A DNA stretch of 64,000 bases from Tiliqua scincoides (taxonomy: Eukaryota; Chordata; Lepidosauria; Squamata; Scincidae). Below are positions 1 to 11,550 of the stretch, piece after piece. Every line of letters begins with the position of its first letter. The stretch's first letter is position 1. The position numbers and the translations under genes were made by a program. Under the pieces are notes generated by a model that saw only the letters and a program-made list of their open reading frames with translations, was not told the origin of the DNA and made no database searches. The stretch spans positions 3,886,501-3,950,500 of the forward strand of contig NC_089826.1 in NCBI RefSeq assembly GCF_035046505.1, written 5' to 3'.

Positions 1-101
1 AAGTGATTTATAGTCACCTCTTGTAATAAGATCATTTTCTGGAAGGTCTGAATCGCTGGTTGGCTAAAAGCTAAGTTTAAGATATTAAAAACCCTGTAGC
101 T

Positions 102-512
102 CAGTGGTTCTCAAACTCTCTGGGAGAGTTTGAGAGCCACCAAGTTCTTGCGTGGGCGGGAGGGGGGAGGCAGCAGGAGCGGGGGAAGGCAGCGGTGCGA
201 TCCCCAGGATCGCGTCGCTCAGGGGGGCTACAGCAGTGAAAGTAGATGCGGAGCGATCGCACCCCACCTCCGCTACAGCGGAAGTGCAGCATGATCGCTC
301 CGCATCTACTTTCGCTGCTGCAGGGAGCCCTGCTGCAGGTCGCGCCGGGCTCCCCGCACCCCTGGGAGGCTGCAGGGGCCTGGGTACGTGTACCCAAGCC
401 CCTGCAGCCTCCGCTGCCTCCTCCCTGCCTCCAGGCTGCCCTGCCCCTTAAGGGGGCAGGGGCCAGGGCCCGAAGGCTGGGGCGTCATGATGCCCCAGTT
501 TGAAAAGTCCTG
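102..512. mobile_element. Non-autonomous hAT-type DNA transposon
   Basis: The termini are CAGTGGTTCTCAAACT and AGTTTGAAAAGTCCTG, flanked by a perfect 8-bp target duplication CTGTAGCT (94-101 and 513-520), which is the hAT signature. The interior is GC-rich, has no transposase frame, and contains an inverted repeat around 235-325 (arms related to AAAGTAGATGCGGAGCGATC). The short open frames inside it have no recognisable protein content. Confidence 0.8.
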
Positions 513-520
513 CTGTAGCT

Positions 521-828
521 GAATGAACTGCTCTTTGACATTCCATCATGATATCTGTTCATAAGAGCCATGGTATGATAGGTAGAAGAGTTACCTTTTG
601 CTCACGCTCAGGAATGGGAAAGATCCAGGTGAACAGAAGGAATAAGTAAGCTTAGCTTTACTGTTTTAGTACTGTGTATGTATGATATTTATTCACTGAA
701 ATACTTAAATGTCTTTCAAAATGATATGTAACCTTAATTCTATTCTTTAAATAAACCATTATATTATTACAGATTAGTGTCTGTACAAGTACAATGGGAT
801 TTATCTAAGTCTGGCTTAGGCCACTCAG
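521..828. other. AT-rich stretch, nothing recognised
   Basis: No coding frame, RNA gene or clear repeat is visible here. It separates the hAT element from the first palindromic interspersed repeat. Confidence 0.4.
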
Positions 829-920
829 GCTGCAATCCTATCCACACTTTCCTGGGAGTAAGCCCCGTTGGCTATAATTGGGCCTACTTCTGACTAGACA
901 TGCATAGGATTGGGCTCCCA
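829..920. repeat. Short palindromic interspersed repeat
   Basis: The stretch runs from a GCAATCCTAT-like start to ATAGGATTGG, with the internal blocks CTGGGAGTAAGCCCC and CTAGACATGC. Copies recur near 6,060-6,331, 34,750-34,996, 50,680-50,740, 51,690-51,792 and 56,100-56,180. This repeat type is very abundant in reptile genomes; I cannot assign its family name with certainty. Confidence 0.65.
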
Positions 921-1974
921 GTATACTACTGTGAAGTGAACCAGAGCTTTGAGGCCTGAGTGCCCAATCCTAACCAGTGCGTGCCAGCTTACTGCTGGCG
1001 TGCACTGTTGCAAATGTGCCGTAAGGCACGTTTGTGAAGACCTAGCACCAGCTGGTGCTGGGCTGGTGGATCACCTGTGCTCTACCGCTCACGCAGACTG
1101 CTGGGCAGTGGAGAGGTATGTGGGAGCATGGTGGAGGCAGTGTTCCAGGATGGGGGGAGGTGGGCAGAGGGCGGGGAAGGTGTGCCAGGGGAGGGAATGG
1201 GTGGGTGGGGGAGGGCAGCAGGACCGGTAGAGCTCTGCTCCACCAGATCCTAAGCCTCCATGTCGGGCCACCACCCAAGGGTAGCCGTAGAATCAAGTAG
1301 CACCACTGCGGGGCTATGTGCCTTACCTGGGGGAAAGGGACAAAAGTTCCCCTTCCCCTGAGGGGCCGCTGGTGCTGCCTGGATAGTGCTCAGCCATTTC
1401 CGGGGCTGCTGCAGCCCCGTGCTCTGGGCAGCTCAGGACTGGGCTGTGAGTCCCTGGAGTTTGTGGGGGAACTCAGTGCTTGCAAGGGCTAGGGAGTTAG
1501 CCCACAGAATTTCAGCTTCCCTAGCTGAAGGAGTGGTGCCTTTTAAGGGGTCATAACACCTACTGTAGGACAGTTTGTCCTGAGGACTTGCCTGTTTGGT
1601 GAGTTTGGCCAGTCAAGTGAATGTGCACAAGAACCTATACTCAGTGTTTGTCTTTTTTGCCTGTGAATCGTACCTTAGAACCTCATAGAGTGAAGGCTGC
1701 GAAGTTGGGGAGTGTGAACCTCTAGTAAGCAGGTCTCCTGGTACTTCTGCCCCCTTTAATTTCTCCAGTTAGTTTTTCTAGTCCAGAACACATATGTACC
1801 AAATGTGACTGATGATTAAAACATTTAGAATAGCAGGCATGTCAGATTCGAAGAACATGTAAAACAAGAACCATAAGGCTTGAGCCAGGAGAAACACTCC
1901 TATGATACCTTCATCTCAATTATTTTCATGGAGAAAAATGGAAGTACTACCAAGGCCAGGCTTACTCCACCTCC
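921..1974. other. GC-rich non-coding stretch, probable old DNA transposon
   Basis: From about 961 the sequence begins TGCCCAATCCTAACC, the terminus type also seen at 10,864 and 38,673. It continues as a GC-rich block to about 1,470. No right terminus could be fixed and no protein was recognised. Confidence 0.3.
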
Positions 1975-2045
1975 AAAAACATGGGGAGCCGTGGCTAAAG
2001 CCAATAGGTGAAGGAAGCCATGAGTCAGAAGAGTTTGGGAACCAC
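1975..2045. mobile_element. hAT-type fragment
   Basis: It ends in GAGTTTGGGAACCACTTG and contains GGGGAGCCGTGGC, resembling the right part of the complete element at 23,302-23,489. The left end is not recognisable. Confidence 0.4.
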
Positions 2046-3769
2046 TTGCATAATCCTTGCTACCTTCTTGCTCTTCAGACAGCAGCTGGCAGCAGCTCTG
2101 GGTCAGAGTTAGTGTTATCATTATCACAGCAATAGCTTGCTCATTAGTGTTTGAAGTAAGAGGCTGCTTTCTTACATCCTTAAACCACAGGTCAATATTT
2201 GGTGGGGTGGGATCCAGGGGAGTGCATTTCAGTTCTTCTCTGAGAGAAGGGTCTATTGCTGTCCTATGTGCCCTCCATCCCCCCCCCCCAGGCTTGCTCT
2301 CATACTTAGAGCTCTGTTTAATGTGGGCAAAATCTCCTTGCTAGCCTCAGAGACCAGGCCTTGGTTACATTTAATTAGAGACTATTCCTCCTGGAAACTG
2401 CTGCTAAAATATTGGTCCTCCATTTTAGGTATCCCCCATTATATTTACTACTTCTTATGGCTGGTGTTTCATAGTAATTAAAAACTACTGTAGAATCCAA
2501 AGTTATTGTTCTGTGGCGGGGGCTGAAATTGTTGTTTGGCAATACCCCCAGAAGCAGATTCTAACCTAGCTGTACACTAACTTAGCTTTATGTGGGTGTT
2601 CCTTTCGGGCTCACCTTGCCTGAGATAGCTATCCTGCACTATGGGTCATGGTTAAGAAGCTCCTTGTTGCATTTCTAGCAACATCTTTGGTGGAACATGG
2701 TTTTACTGTGGTCATCCAACTTCTCTCCAAGCAAAGAAATCTACTGCAGATTACTGAACATGGTGATTTATGACTCCTGCTAAGTGACTTTAAACCAGAC
2801 ACTGGAAAGTGGTATCAATGTATTAAGAATTTACTGAACTGCAAAGTTGTTACCAATCTGATACCTAAGATGCTAAGTGATGAGCACCTTCAGCCTTGTT
2901 ACATATTCCTGCAGAACTTTTGGGAAGAGAAGCACAGTCAAACCTGTTATCTCCTACTCCCTGAGAACAGGACCAAAAGTATATTATGGACACACATGTG
3001 ACAAGACAGGTCAGTTGCCCAATTCTTTCCATGCTCTCTTCTAGAGACAGCAGCTGAGCACAGAAGTGGGAAGCCCCAAGCTCTGCACCTGCCTTCCTTA
3101 AACCATGCTTCTTTGAAGGTCCTGGGCTGGATAGCCACATCCCTCCCACAGGTGTACCATCACCTGCCTGCTGTGCTGCTCCCACCTTGCAAAGACCCAC
3201 TCACTGTCTTTGGGGGTGGGGAAGGGAGAAAGGAACCATGTTTTAAACCAAATGGCTTAACATAATGGCTTCTTCTAACTCTAGAAAATGTTGCCTTCTC
3301 AATATCAATGAGGTCTTATGCCAAGGTATCAACCACAACATGGGGGGGAGGGGAGATACTGCTGAAATGGATGAGAGTAACATGCACATTTGCAACTAGA
3401 GGTTCTTATCCATTAAAGTCAGCTCTTTAATATAGATCAATATGCATTTATTGATTTAAGGAAATGGCAATAGCATGAGGAAGAATAAGTGTTGAAACAG
3501 GTGATGAGAATAGTATAGGCTAGATGTTGTATAAGAACTAGTTATTCTAGAATGTATGAAATTTTAATATTGACGATGCGAAACATTTCGCTTTTATGAT
3601 CAACTGTAATTTCTCACTATTGAAAGCATGTTGTACAGCATTCAGATACCTGAAGTTATTGTTTGTATACTGAAGGGGGGAGGGAGCAGACTTGGCTTGC
3701 AAACTCATGAAACTATCCTCAGCAAATGGCTTTGCTAGATAGCCACATACAAGCCCAAAACCATAAGGA
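2046..3769. other. Non-coding DNA, nothing recognised
   Basis: It contains a C10 run near 2,280 and G-rich simple stretches. No exon with plausible splice sites and no known protein similarity could be found on either strand. Confidence 0.4.
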
Positions 3770-4145
3770 CATGACAAAAGTCCTGCTGGATCAGGGCACA
3801 GACCCATCTAGCCCAGCATCCTATTTCCCATCATGGCCCACCAGCTGCCTCTAGCAGGAAAGAAAAGCATACCTCTCCCCTACCACTGCTCTCCTGAGAG
3901 CAGTGAGAAGTAGACAGTCATTGAACCCAGGGGCAGCACATAGCCATCATACTTAGTAGCCATTGATGTGCTCTACATGGCTTTGCCAATCCTTGTTTAA
4001 GACCATCATAGTGGTCATCCTAATGGATGGGTTAACCTAGACCACCAAATCTTGTGGCAATGAATTCCACTAATAAAGCACTGAAAATAATGCACCCCCT
4101 CTAGTATGCCCTAAAACTCCTGCCAATCAGTTTCCCATCCCCAAA
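3770..4145 (-). mobile_element. CR1-type LINE 3' region, degenerate
   Basis: Read on the minus strand this is the terminal part of a CR1-like LINE. Blocks such as CTGCTGGATCAGGGCACAG, CCCATCTAGCCCAGCATCC and CTTGTGGCAATGAATTCCA are the reverse complement of the conserved 3' region and of the last codons of the reverse transcriptase ORF. It is strongly diverged. Confidence 0.65.
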
Positions 4146-4490
4146 AATGACCATCTGTCAAGTTGCTACATTTCCTCAACCACATGCTTTTTTGCTTCTT
4201 GGCTGGCAGCTGAGGGTTAGGAGAGATGCTATACAGCATCCATTCCAGGGTTGTGCAGTTTCCAACACCTGATTTACTGGTATAAACCCTGTATCAAAAT
4301 TGGATATCTGAAAGGATATACTGATGCTTTTTCAGAAAAGATGCTTTACAACACAACACACACAAGCAATAAGGGGGTCTAAGAAGCAGAGAAGATAGGA
4401 TTCTAGCTCCTAGAATTCAAATTCTTCTAAGGATTCAAATTCCCAGTCCCAACAGAGAGAGCAGGAGGAAGGGATAGAAAACAATTTAAT

Positions 4491-4648
4491 GAAGTAGTTC
4501 CCAAACTTTTTTGACCAACTGGGCCATCCCCATTAGGGCTACAATCCTATACATTGTACAGGGCAGCAGGTTTTCACAAGGATTCGGGGGTTCCCCTGAC
4601 TGGTTTCTACAACTCCCTGGGGAGCCAGGACTCGCAGTCTGGGAACCA
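4491..4648. mobile_element. hAT-type element, diverged
   Basis: The ends are GTAGTTCCCAAACTTTTTTG and GTCTGGGAACCAATG, inverted to each other. The flanks ATTTAATG and GCTTAATG are a probable imperfect 8-bp target duplication. The interior resembles 23,302-23,489, so both belong to one non-autonomous family. Confidence 0.5.
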
Positions 4649-4709
4649 ATGGCTTAATGGAATTCTTAGGAGAGAAAGAGAAAGATGTCTTGCAAATAGA
4701 AACACCCAT

Positions 4710-5235
4710 TCACACTTACATCCTGTGGCAAGGAGTTCCAAAGACAAAGGATGGCTCACAACTAGAGATGAGACAAGCTGAACACAGGAGGGACACCCAT
4801 CATGGCTTGGAACCTGTGATGGACTTTTCCTCCATTAATCTGTCCAGTCCCCTTTTAAGGTGGTCCCCTGTCCAGGCCTTCAGGTGTCACCACCACATCC
4901 TGTGGCAAGGAGTTCCACAGAGTAAGTACATGAACATACAGAGTAAGTACATGAACAGAGGCTTGTAACCTCTGATGAACTTCTCCATCAGTGTGACCAG
5001 TCCTCTTTTGAAGGCATCCAGGCCTTCGGGTGTTATCACCACATTCTGTGGCAAGGGGTTCCAAAGGCTCACAACTAGAGCTAAGACCAGCTGAACACAG
5101 GAGGGACACCCATCATGGCTTGCAACCTGCAAAGGCCTTTTCCCCCAATCGCCCTTGCATGGCACGTAGGCCAGATGCCTTCACCGCATCCTGTGGCAAG
5201 GAGTTCCACAGACCCATCACATGCTGGGTCAAAAA
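4710..5235 (-). mobile_element. CR1-type LINE fragments, locally repeated
   Basis: The minus strand carries at least three partial copies of the same CR1 3' segment head to tail. The block GGCAAGGAGTTCCA-like recurs near 4,730, 4,907, 5,050 and 5,195, and AACACAGGAGGGACACCCAT occurs at about 4,781 and 5,095. A smaller direct repeat (AGAGTAAGTACATGAACA) lies near 4,920-4,955. This looks like one old insertion later reshuffled by tandem duplication. Confidence 0.65.
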
Positions 5236-5329
5236 ATATTTCCTCTGGTGGATGGGGCCAAGGCAGGAGGGAGTGGCTCATAGACTCCTCCTTCTCTCCC
5301 CATCCCCACTCGCCCCTCCCACTTTCTAC

Positions 5330-6060
5330 AGTGGGCGTGGCTGCGCACAGGAAGCGTGGCTTCCCTCCAAAGGGCGGGGTCACAGCAGGAGGGGCGGCGC
5401 AGAGCCTCCTCCCATTCCCACTCGCCCGCTTCCTCTGGTGGGCGTGGCCAGGGCGCGAGGGGCGGGGCCAGGGAGCGAGGGCGGGGCCAGCGAGGGAATG
5501 ACTCAGAGACTTACAGCGGCTGGGGCGCTGCTGCTGCGGCCTCCCTCAGAGCCCCGAGGCGGGCGGGCCCCTCCGGTCCCTGCGGCGGCTCCTCCCCTCG
5601 CCGAGCGGCGGCCCCCGAGCCTGCCCGCCGTTGCCCGCGCCGCGGTGCCGCTCCATCCACGGGGGCAGCGGGGCTAGTCCAGCGTGAGGCGCCTGCGGGC
5701 CGGGAGCGCGCGGCGAGGAAGGCGCCTCCTCCTCTTCCTCGCTGCGCCCGCTCGCGCCCTCGCTTTGCCCGCCTTTCCTTCCCTCAGCAGCTGCGCCTCC
5801 CGCTTCCCTCAGCCCACACGCCGCCCGCATGGAAGCCGCTTCCCCATTGGCCCGTTCAGACGCCGCGGCCGATTGGTCGCTGCCGCGGCGTCCCGCCCAC
5901 CGCGCGACCCCGCCCATGATGCTGTCTCCTCCTCGGTCCTCCCCCCTTCTCTGTCTCTCGGCTGTTCCCCTTTGGTGCCTCGCCGCCCTCCGCGCTTGGG
6001 AGGCAGGGACAGAACCCGCAGAGCAGCCCCTCTGCTGCACGTGCGCGCCCGCGTTGGCAA
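5330..6060. promoter_or_regulatory. Orphan CpG island, probable promoter
   Basis: This stretch is extremely GC- and CpG-rich compared with its surroundings. It holds several GC boxes (GGGGCGGGGCC type at about 5,369, 5,460 and 5,490), an AP-1-type TGACTCA at 5,509-5,515, and inverted CCAAT boxes (ATTGG) at 5,846 and 5,873. No protein family is recognisable in any frame; the long frames simply reflect GC richness. It could be an upstream MAVS promoter (a GTGAGG donor-like site lies near 5,681) or the promoter of an unseen or divergent transcript. Confidence 0.6.
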
Positions 6061-6331
6061 CTGGGGCTGCATACTTTCCTGGGAGTAAGGCCCTTGACTG
6101 TAATGGGACTTTCTTCTGAGTAGACATGCAGGGAATGGGGCTCTGAGGCTGCCATACTGTCCCCACTTACCTGGGAGTAAGCCCCATTGACTGTATTGGG
6201 ACTTACTTCTGAGTAGACATGCAGAGAATGGGGCTCTAAGATCCCCAACCTATGCTTGTCTACTTAGAAGTAAGTCCCACTATAGTCAATGGGCCTTACT
6301 CCCAGGAAAGTGGGGACAGTATGGCAGCCTC
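6058..6331. repeat. Palindromic repeat cluster with long inverted arms
   Basis: There are three copies of the short interspersed repeat also seen at 829-920. The second and third are in opposite orientation, and their outer 24-bp ends (6,145-6,168 and 6,308-6,331, beginning GAGGCTGCCATACTG) are perfect inverted repeats. The whole 187-bp segment can fold back. It sits directly against the downstream edge of the CpG island. Confidence 0.7.
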
Positions 6332-6463
6332 ATAGGCACATGCTCCAGCCATGCACATTTCCAGGCTTCCCTCCCTTCCTCATTGTCACTCTCAGGCCCT
6401 GGGTGTCTGTGGAACTCCTTGCCACAGGGCGTGGGAATGACACTTGAAAGCCTACATGGGAAG

Positions 6464-6620
6464 GGGCCGTAGCATAGTTCAGAGATGGGCACCGTCCAGC
6501 AGTCTGCTTGCAGAAGAAGATCCTGAGCTCAGTCCTGGCAACATATCCAAGGTAAGGCTGGAGAAGCCCCTTGTCAGAAACCCCAAAGAGTCATAAGGTT
6601 GAGAGCTGTTTGGGGACAGG
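6464..6620 (+). mobile_element. tRNA-derived SINE fragment
   Basis: The order is GGCCGTAGCATAGTTCAGAG (A-box region), GATCCTGAGCTCAGTCCTGG (B-box region), then GGAGAAGCCCCTTGTCAGAAA. This is the body of a common amniote tRNA-type SINE. Related pieces lie at 11,165, 20,060 (minus) and 40,550 (minus). Confidence 0.5.
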
Positions 6621-6699
6621 GAGAAACCAAATAATAAAGTAGCAGATTGTTTAATCCTTGATGCACATACCCTAATCAGCCCCATCAATTTCACAACCC

Positions 6700-6766
6700 A
6701 CCAGACATTGATTCATGACCCATTGGTGGGCCATGGAGCCACAGTTTGAGAACTACTGTATATCTC
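6700..6766 (-). mobile_element. hAT-type terminus
   Basis: Read on the minus strand it begins CAGTAGTTCTCAAACTGTGG, the same kind of terminus as the element at 102. Only one end is present. Confidence 0.45.
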
Positions 6767-6937
6767 CATGTCCACCAGTGCAACAGCTCCACCAGTGTAG
6801 AAGCTCCACCCGCCCACAGTCACACCACAAACAACAGCACAACGACAGTTGGAAAAGCACCATGCAGATATAGCTCAGATGTCTCTTGGGCACCAGCAGA
6901 ACATCAGTGGAGAGGGCAAAACATGATTGGAGCATGA

Positions 6938-7430
6938 TGTGGCAGGGATGAGGATGAACTCATGAACATCCTAACCCTATCCTAACCCTTCCTCAGATAA
7001 GAGACATGCCCCTGACACCAGAAAAATGCTACCCCAATGACAGAGCTGGCATAATAGGAGTAACCCCTTAAGGAGCAAAGTGGAAACAGCAGAAAATTGC
7101 ACCCCCTGCTACCCACTGCCCTGCCCACATTCCTATGGCAGAGCATAGGATAGAGACTGCATTTGGCAACAGAACACCCACCCCAGTACTAAAGGCTCTG
7201 CTATGGGGACAATATTTCAGGTGAGAAGATGTGTAGCATGTGACTATACATCTCTGGCCTCAAAAGGTGATCCAGCCAAAGTTTTATCAAACTACAATTA
7301 GTTCCTGCTAAGTGGCCCAAACTATTCACCAAAGAAACCTCAGTTGTAACTATTCACCATGAGGAGGAAGCCAAATATTACTTTGCATGCTACAGTTGTA
7401 ATAAAGATCATACTCTCACTCTCTGGGGCT
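6938..7430. other. Non-coding DNA, nothing recognised
   Basis: No exon, RNA gene or dated repeat could be supported here. Confidence 0.35.
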
Positions 7431-7617
7431 GCAGTTCCCAAACAGTGGGTCTGGGACTGAATTTCAGACAGACTAGGCTATGTGCATCAAGGGCTAAACA
7501 AGCTGCTATGGGGCAGGGATGTGGTACTGCTTCTCAATCACCATTATAGCCACACCCCAAGGTGTTTATCAATCAAGCAGCAGCCTCTAGGGCCTCTAAG
7601 AAGTTTGGGAACCATTG
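7431..7617. mobile_element. hAT-type element, diverged
   Basis: The left end CAGTTCCCAAACAGTGGG and right end AGTTTGGGAACCATTG are inverted to each other. No convincing target duplication was seen. Confidence 0.45.
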
Positions 7618-8180
7618 CTCTAAGAGTAAAGGAAATCTTAGATTTTGCTGCATCATCTATCATTGCAGTACCATGTGATGATCAACCAGAAATCCATAGT
7701 CCAACATGTGATAAATCCCAAGGGGTATCTTCAACTGCAAATGTAGTAATTTAGCAAAAGACAGAGAACAAAAGTATATTTAGATGCACTGCAGTTGTTA
7801 AAGAACTCTAGTGGAGGTCATGGCATGGGGTGAAACCCAATATTGTGGGGCATTCTGGCAGCTCTTTTTTTAGTGGATAAAAGTCACCTGGTTTGCTGAT
7901 TTGGGGCTAACATTTTGTTTGTGGAAACATTGTACCAAATATGCAGACTAGACAGCTAAATGAGTGTAATATGTGCAGGGGGAGGGTGACAGGTTGTCTT
8001 TTAGTTTGCTTTTTGATAAAATAGTCTGTAGAGTCCAGTTTAGATCCACAAGTGCAGAGTCTGCTGCACATTATACAACCCCCACTGCTATTTAGCCTGC
8101 TAGTGGATGCTGTACAATGACCTGCCAAGGCACTACTGACAGAAAGTTTCCAGAACAAACTATTACCCACTCACTCATCC

Positions 8181-8428
8181 CAGTGGCATAGCTAGAGGGG
8201 GTGCAAAGCACTAAGTTTTGCAGGGAGCCTGATTGCAGTGTGCAAATGGACCTTCCCCCTTCCCTTCAGAGCCATTCCAGGTGGTGGGAGCAAAAGTAAG
8301 GTGAATGCCTCTGTTTTGCTCCCACCACCTGGAACGGTTCTGAAGGTGAGGGGGAAGGGCCCCTTGCACACCACGGTGAGGCTCGCTGCCAAACTTAGTG
8401 CTTTGCACCCCCTCTAGCTACGCCACTG
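8181..8428. mobile_element. Foldback hAT MITE (family A)
   Basis: The element is almost entirely an inverted repeat. CAGTGGCATAGCTAGAGGGG opens it and CTCTAGCTACGCCACTG closes it; the inner parts GCAAAGCACTAAGTTTTGC and GCCAAACTTAGTGCTTTGC also pair. This defines family A, of which about thirteen copies or pieces occur in the window. The 8-bp flanks are not a clean duplication at this site. Confidence 0.8.
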
Positions 8429-10863
8429 CTCACCTCCATTTGTCCATCAGCACCAATACTCATGGTTTCTTGCAAAAAAGTAAACTTAGTGCTTAGTCCA
8501 ATGCTGGACTAAATGGGCCAGTGGTCTTGCTCAGTAGAAGGTACTGTCATATGCCCATAGACAGAAGCCAATGCATGCATATTTTAAAAACATGTTAATA
8601 ATGAAAACTGCATATTTTTTCAGGGCAAAAGTAGTATGTTTGCCTAAATGGTAACATTACAGAGAAAGAGCAAGCACAAGTACAATGTACAAAAATAGAC
8701 GATATAAAGGTCATGTTTTAACACCTCAATGAAAGTGTATCGTAATTTCTAACAAAATAAGAACAGATAGATGAACAGAAAAATTAATGTGACCACATCA
8801 TGTGGGGGGGCACCTCAGTTTCATTGCAAGAGGTATCAAATGACTGATGCATTGGGAGGTGGAGAGTATCAGCCCAGAACATTAAACATACAGATTCTGT
8901 ACAGATACAGAACATTAAACATACAGAACCAGAGTTAGCTGTGATGGGCCCAGATCCTGGATATGCAGGTTTTCATACTCGCCTCTACCAACTGTATTGT
9001 TGTTTAAGAAAACTGCTGCCTTTTACCATATAGGAACTGAAGCAACACCAATACAGAGATCTGTTGTTCTTAGCATTCTAAAAGAAAGCTTTGAAAGGGC
9101 AGATCAGCCTGAACTTTTACAAACAGTGTCCAGTCTTTGGCCAAACAATGTACAATATGCTAAGTCACAATACATCTGTTCAACAGCCAGTCACCACAGA
9201 AGACTTTGATGGCATATCTTGGCAAATTCCACACTTACATGTCACTTCTAGGTATGCTTGAAAGAAGATTCAGAGATGCCAGGCTTTATGATTCCTTGAC
9301 GTTGTTGGCTATGATCAGTTAATATTCCTATGAATGACCACTATTATCACCACAATGAGAGCTGGTGTTAGAGATTTGCATCATTATGTAGCTTCCCAGG
9401 GTCTTCAGAAAGACCCACTACTGATCTCCAAGACCACCTCCGTGGCCAGAGCCATTGTATGGAATGATGGAGTGTCTCAGAGCCACCCAGGCGGGAGGTA
9501 GTTCATGATGGCCAGTTTGGTGACCCTGGCCACAGTATGGGAAAGCAGTTTTTAACCATTTCCGCCCAATGTTTTGCATACACACAACAGGGATCAAATA
9601 TGGATGCCTGTGGGCTGGGTAGGAATGGGTTAAATTTAGCAATACTTTTGCCCTGTCTCAGTCAGTGAATCCTGAGGCAACAAGCAACACTTTGAATAAG
9701 GTCTTTAAAAAATATGGCATAATTTAAAACAGTAAATAACGCCATCAGCACCAGCAGTAACATCAGATTCCATTGAACACTGGAATTAAAAATTGACACA
9801 CTAAAGCAATCAGGGATGACACATGGCAAATACAGAATCATAAGGAGGTCCAAAGATGAGATAGCACAGCTGAAAAGGTCCTACTATGTATTGCCCACTC
9901 ACCGGAGCTCTAAGCAGAGCCTCTGAAGATCATAGTCGTCATGTAGGATACTCACTTAGTAGCAGCTGGTCCTTCTAGGCCTAAGAAACAAGCCAACAAT
10001 GAATGTAGCTTTTACATAGTGGTGGTTGCACCCTCTATAATCCCCACCAGTCAACACCCCTGTGGCTGCATTTAAGCCAAATGAAGCTCTCAAATGGTCT
10101 CCAAAGGCAACAGCTCTGAAATTCAAAGGTTTCCCAAAATACTTCCAATGAACAATTAAGGTCAAGAACATGACATCACAAAATCTAAATAGCCCCATAA
10201 TGTTACTCCTTTCCTGACTTTTATCAAAAATATAAACATGGAATGTGACACACCTGTCAAGAGAAAACACCCAACCATGACTTGATCATGCTCTTTCATT
10301 GCCATTCCACCAGAAGGATTTAACTTTGCCTTTGGTTAGAGAACATGTGTGCTTGATAGTGGTTTACATCTTCCAGGTCTCCATTTTGCAGTGCCACAGT
10401 GGTTCTCTTAAGAGTAAGCTTCTTAAGATTAAGAGAACTGTGTCAGCTATCTTCCATCATAACGACTTGGAAACAGTGATCAAGCAGAGAATACCGCAAT
10501 GTTTTTCCTTTTTACCAGATGGCCTATTAATCCCACCTGGTTGCAGTAAATTGAAGACCTCCTTGGTTAGGCTCTTTGTGCCATCTAGTGCCATGGCAGA
10601 GAATTGCAGATAAACTAAAACAAATAAAGAGCTTCCTAGATCCAGCATTTCCTTGAAATTTTTCAGACTTCAAAGTTGCTTTGTCTTCCCTTTGGTGAGA
10701 TAGATTAAAACTGGCTATTATCATTAAACAATCTTCCCATCCTTGTTCAACCCTAACTACCTGTTGGTTCTTTGCTTTGCTGTTTCTCTTCCTCCATCTC
10801 TCGTGCTATCCAATTTTCCAGCACTGGTGTAGCCTCAATGCAGCCCCAAGGTAAGGGAACAAA
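8429..10863. other. Non-coding DNA, nothing recognised
   Basis: About 2.4 kb of AT-rich sequence without a supportable exon, RNA gene or clear transposon. Short frames are at chance level. Confidence 0.4.
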
Positions 10864-11063
10864 GGGTGCAATCCTAACCCCTTATGTCAGTACTTTCCAG
10901 CACTGACATAAGGGCTATGCAGCTCTGAGGTAAGGGAATAAAATTCCCTTACTTTGAGGAGGCCTCTGTGAGTGACACCCAACTGCAGGATGCAGCACAC
11001 GTCCCATTGGCACTGCTATGCCAGTGCTGGAAAGCACGGATGTAAGGGGTTAAGATTGTGCCC
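10864..11063. mobile_element. Short palindromic MITE (family B)
   Basis: Imperfect terminal inverted repeats: GGGTGCAATCCTAACCCCTT on the left and AAGGGGTTAAGATTGTGCCC on the right (about 18 of 21 positions pair). A partial second copy, with the block CACTGCAGGATGCAGTACAT, follows to about 11,170. The superfamily is uncertain. Confidence 0.55.
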
Positions 11064-11164
11064 AAATGTTCCCATACCTTAAGGTGGCCTCTGTGACTAC
11101 GTCCCCACTGCAGGATGCAGTACATACCCCAACAGCACAGGCACTGGAGAATTAGATAGGATTT

Positions 11165-11325
11165 GGCCCCCAGTGTACTACTTTGTATATGAAAGATACC
11201 AGGTTCAAGTTTCCAGTTGCAGCTGGGAAAGGCCTCCATCAGAAACCCTGCAGAGTCACAGCCAGTCAGTGTAGATAACACTGTCCTAGATGGACCAGTG
11301 ATTTGACTCAGTGTAAAGTGCCAGG
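11165..11325 (+). mobile_element. tRNA-derived SINE fragment
   Basis: It contains GATACCAGGTTCAAGTTTCC (B-box region), then GCTGGGAAAGGCCTCCATC and CAGTCAGTGTAGATAACACT, then GATTTGACTCAGTGTAAAG. This is the same SINE type as 6,464-6,620. Confidence 0.55.
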
Positions 11326-11550
11326 TGTATTTGCTTTTGATTCAACCTGATGTCAGTGTACAATGCACCCCTGCAATTGATAATGGGCTAAGAAGCACCT
11401 TTTAAGTAATGGCGCTCTTATATTTAGCAACAGGACAGCAACTGTCCCTCTTCACCCCAGCAAGTATCTTTTCCAATGGCCATTGGCTGGTGTTTCTTAT
11501 GCATCTTTTTTATTGTGAGCCCTGTTGGAACAAGAAGCCCTACTTTAATG

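Noticed and set aside
5030-6166. Long frames (134-215 residues) on both strands over the 5.3-6.1 kb CpG island
   Set aside because: Low-complexity Arg/Ala/Pro composition expected from GC-rich DNA. The frames run into repeats at both ends.
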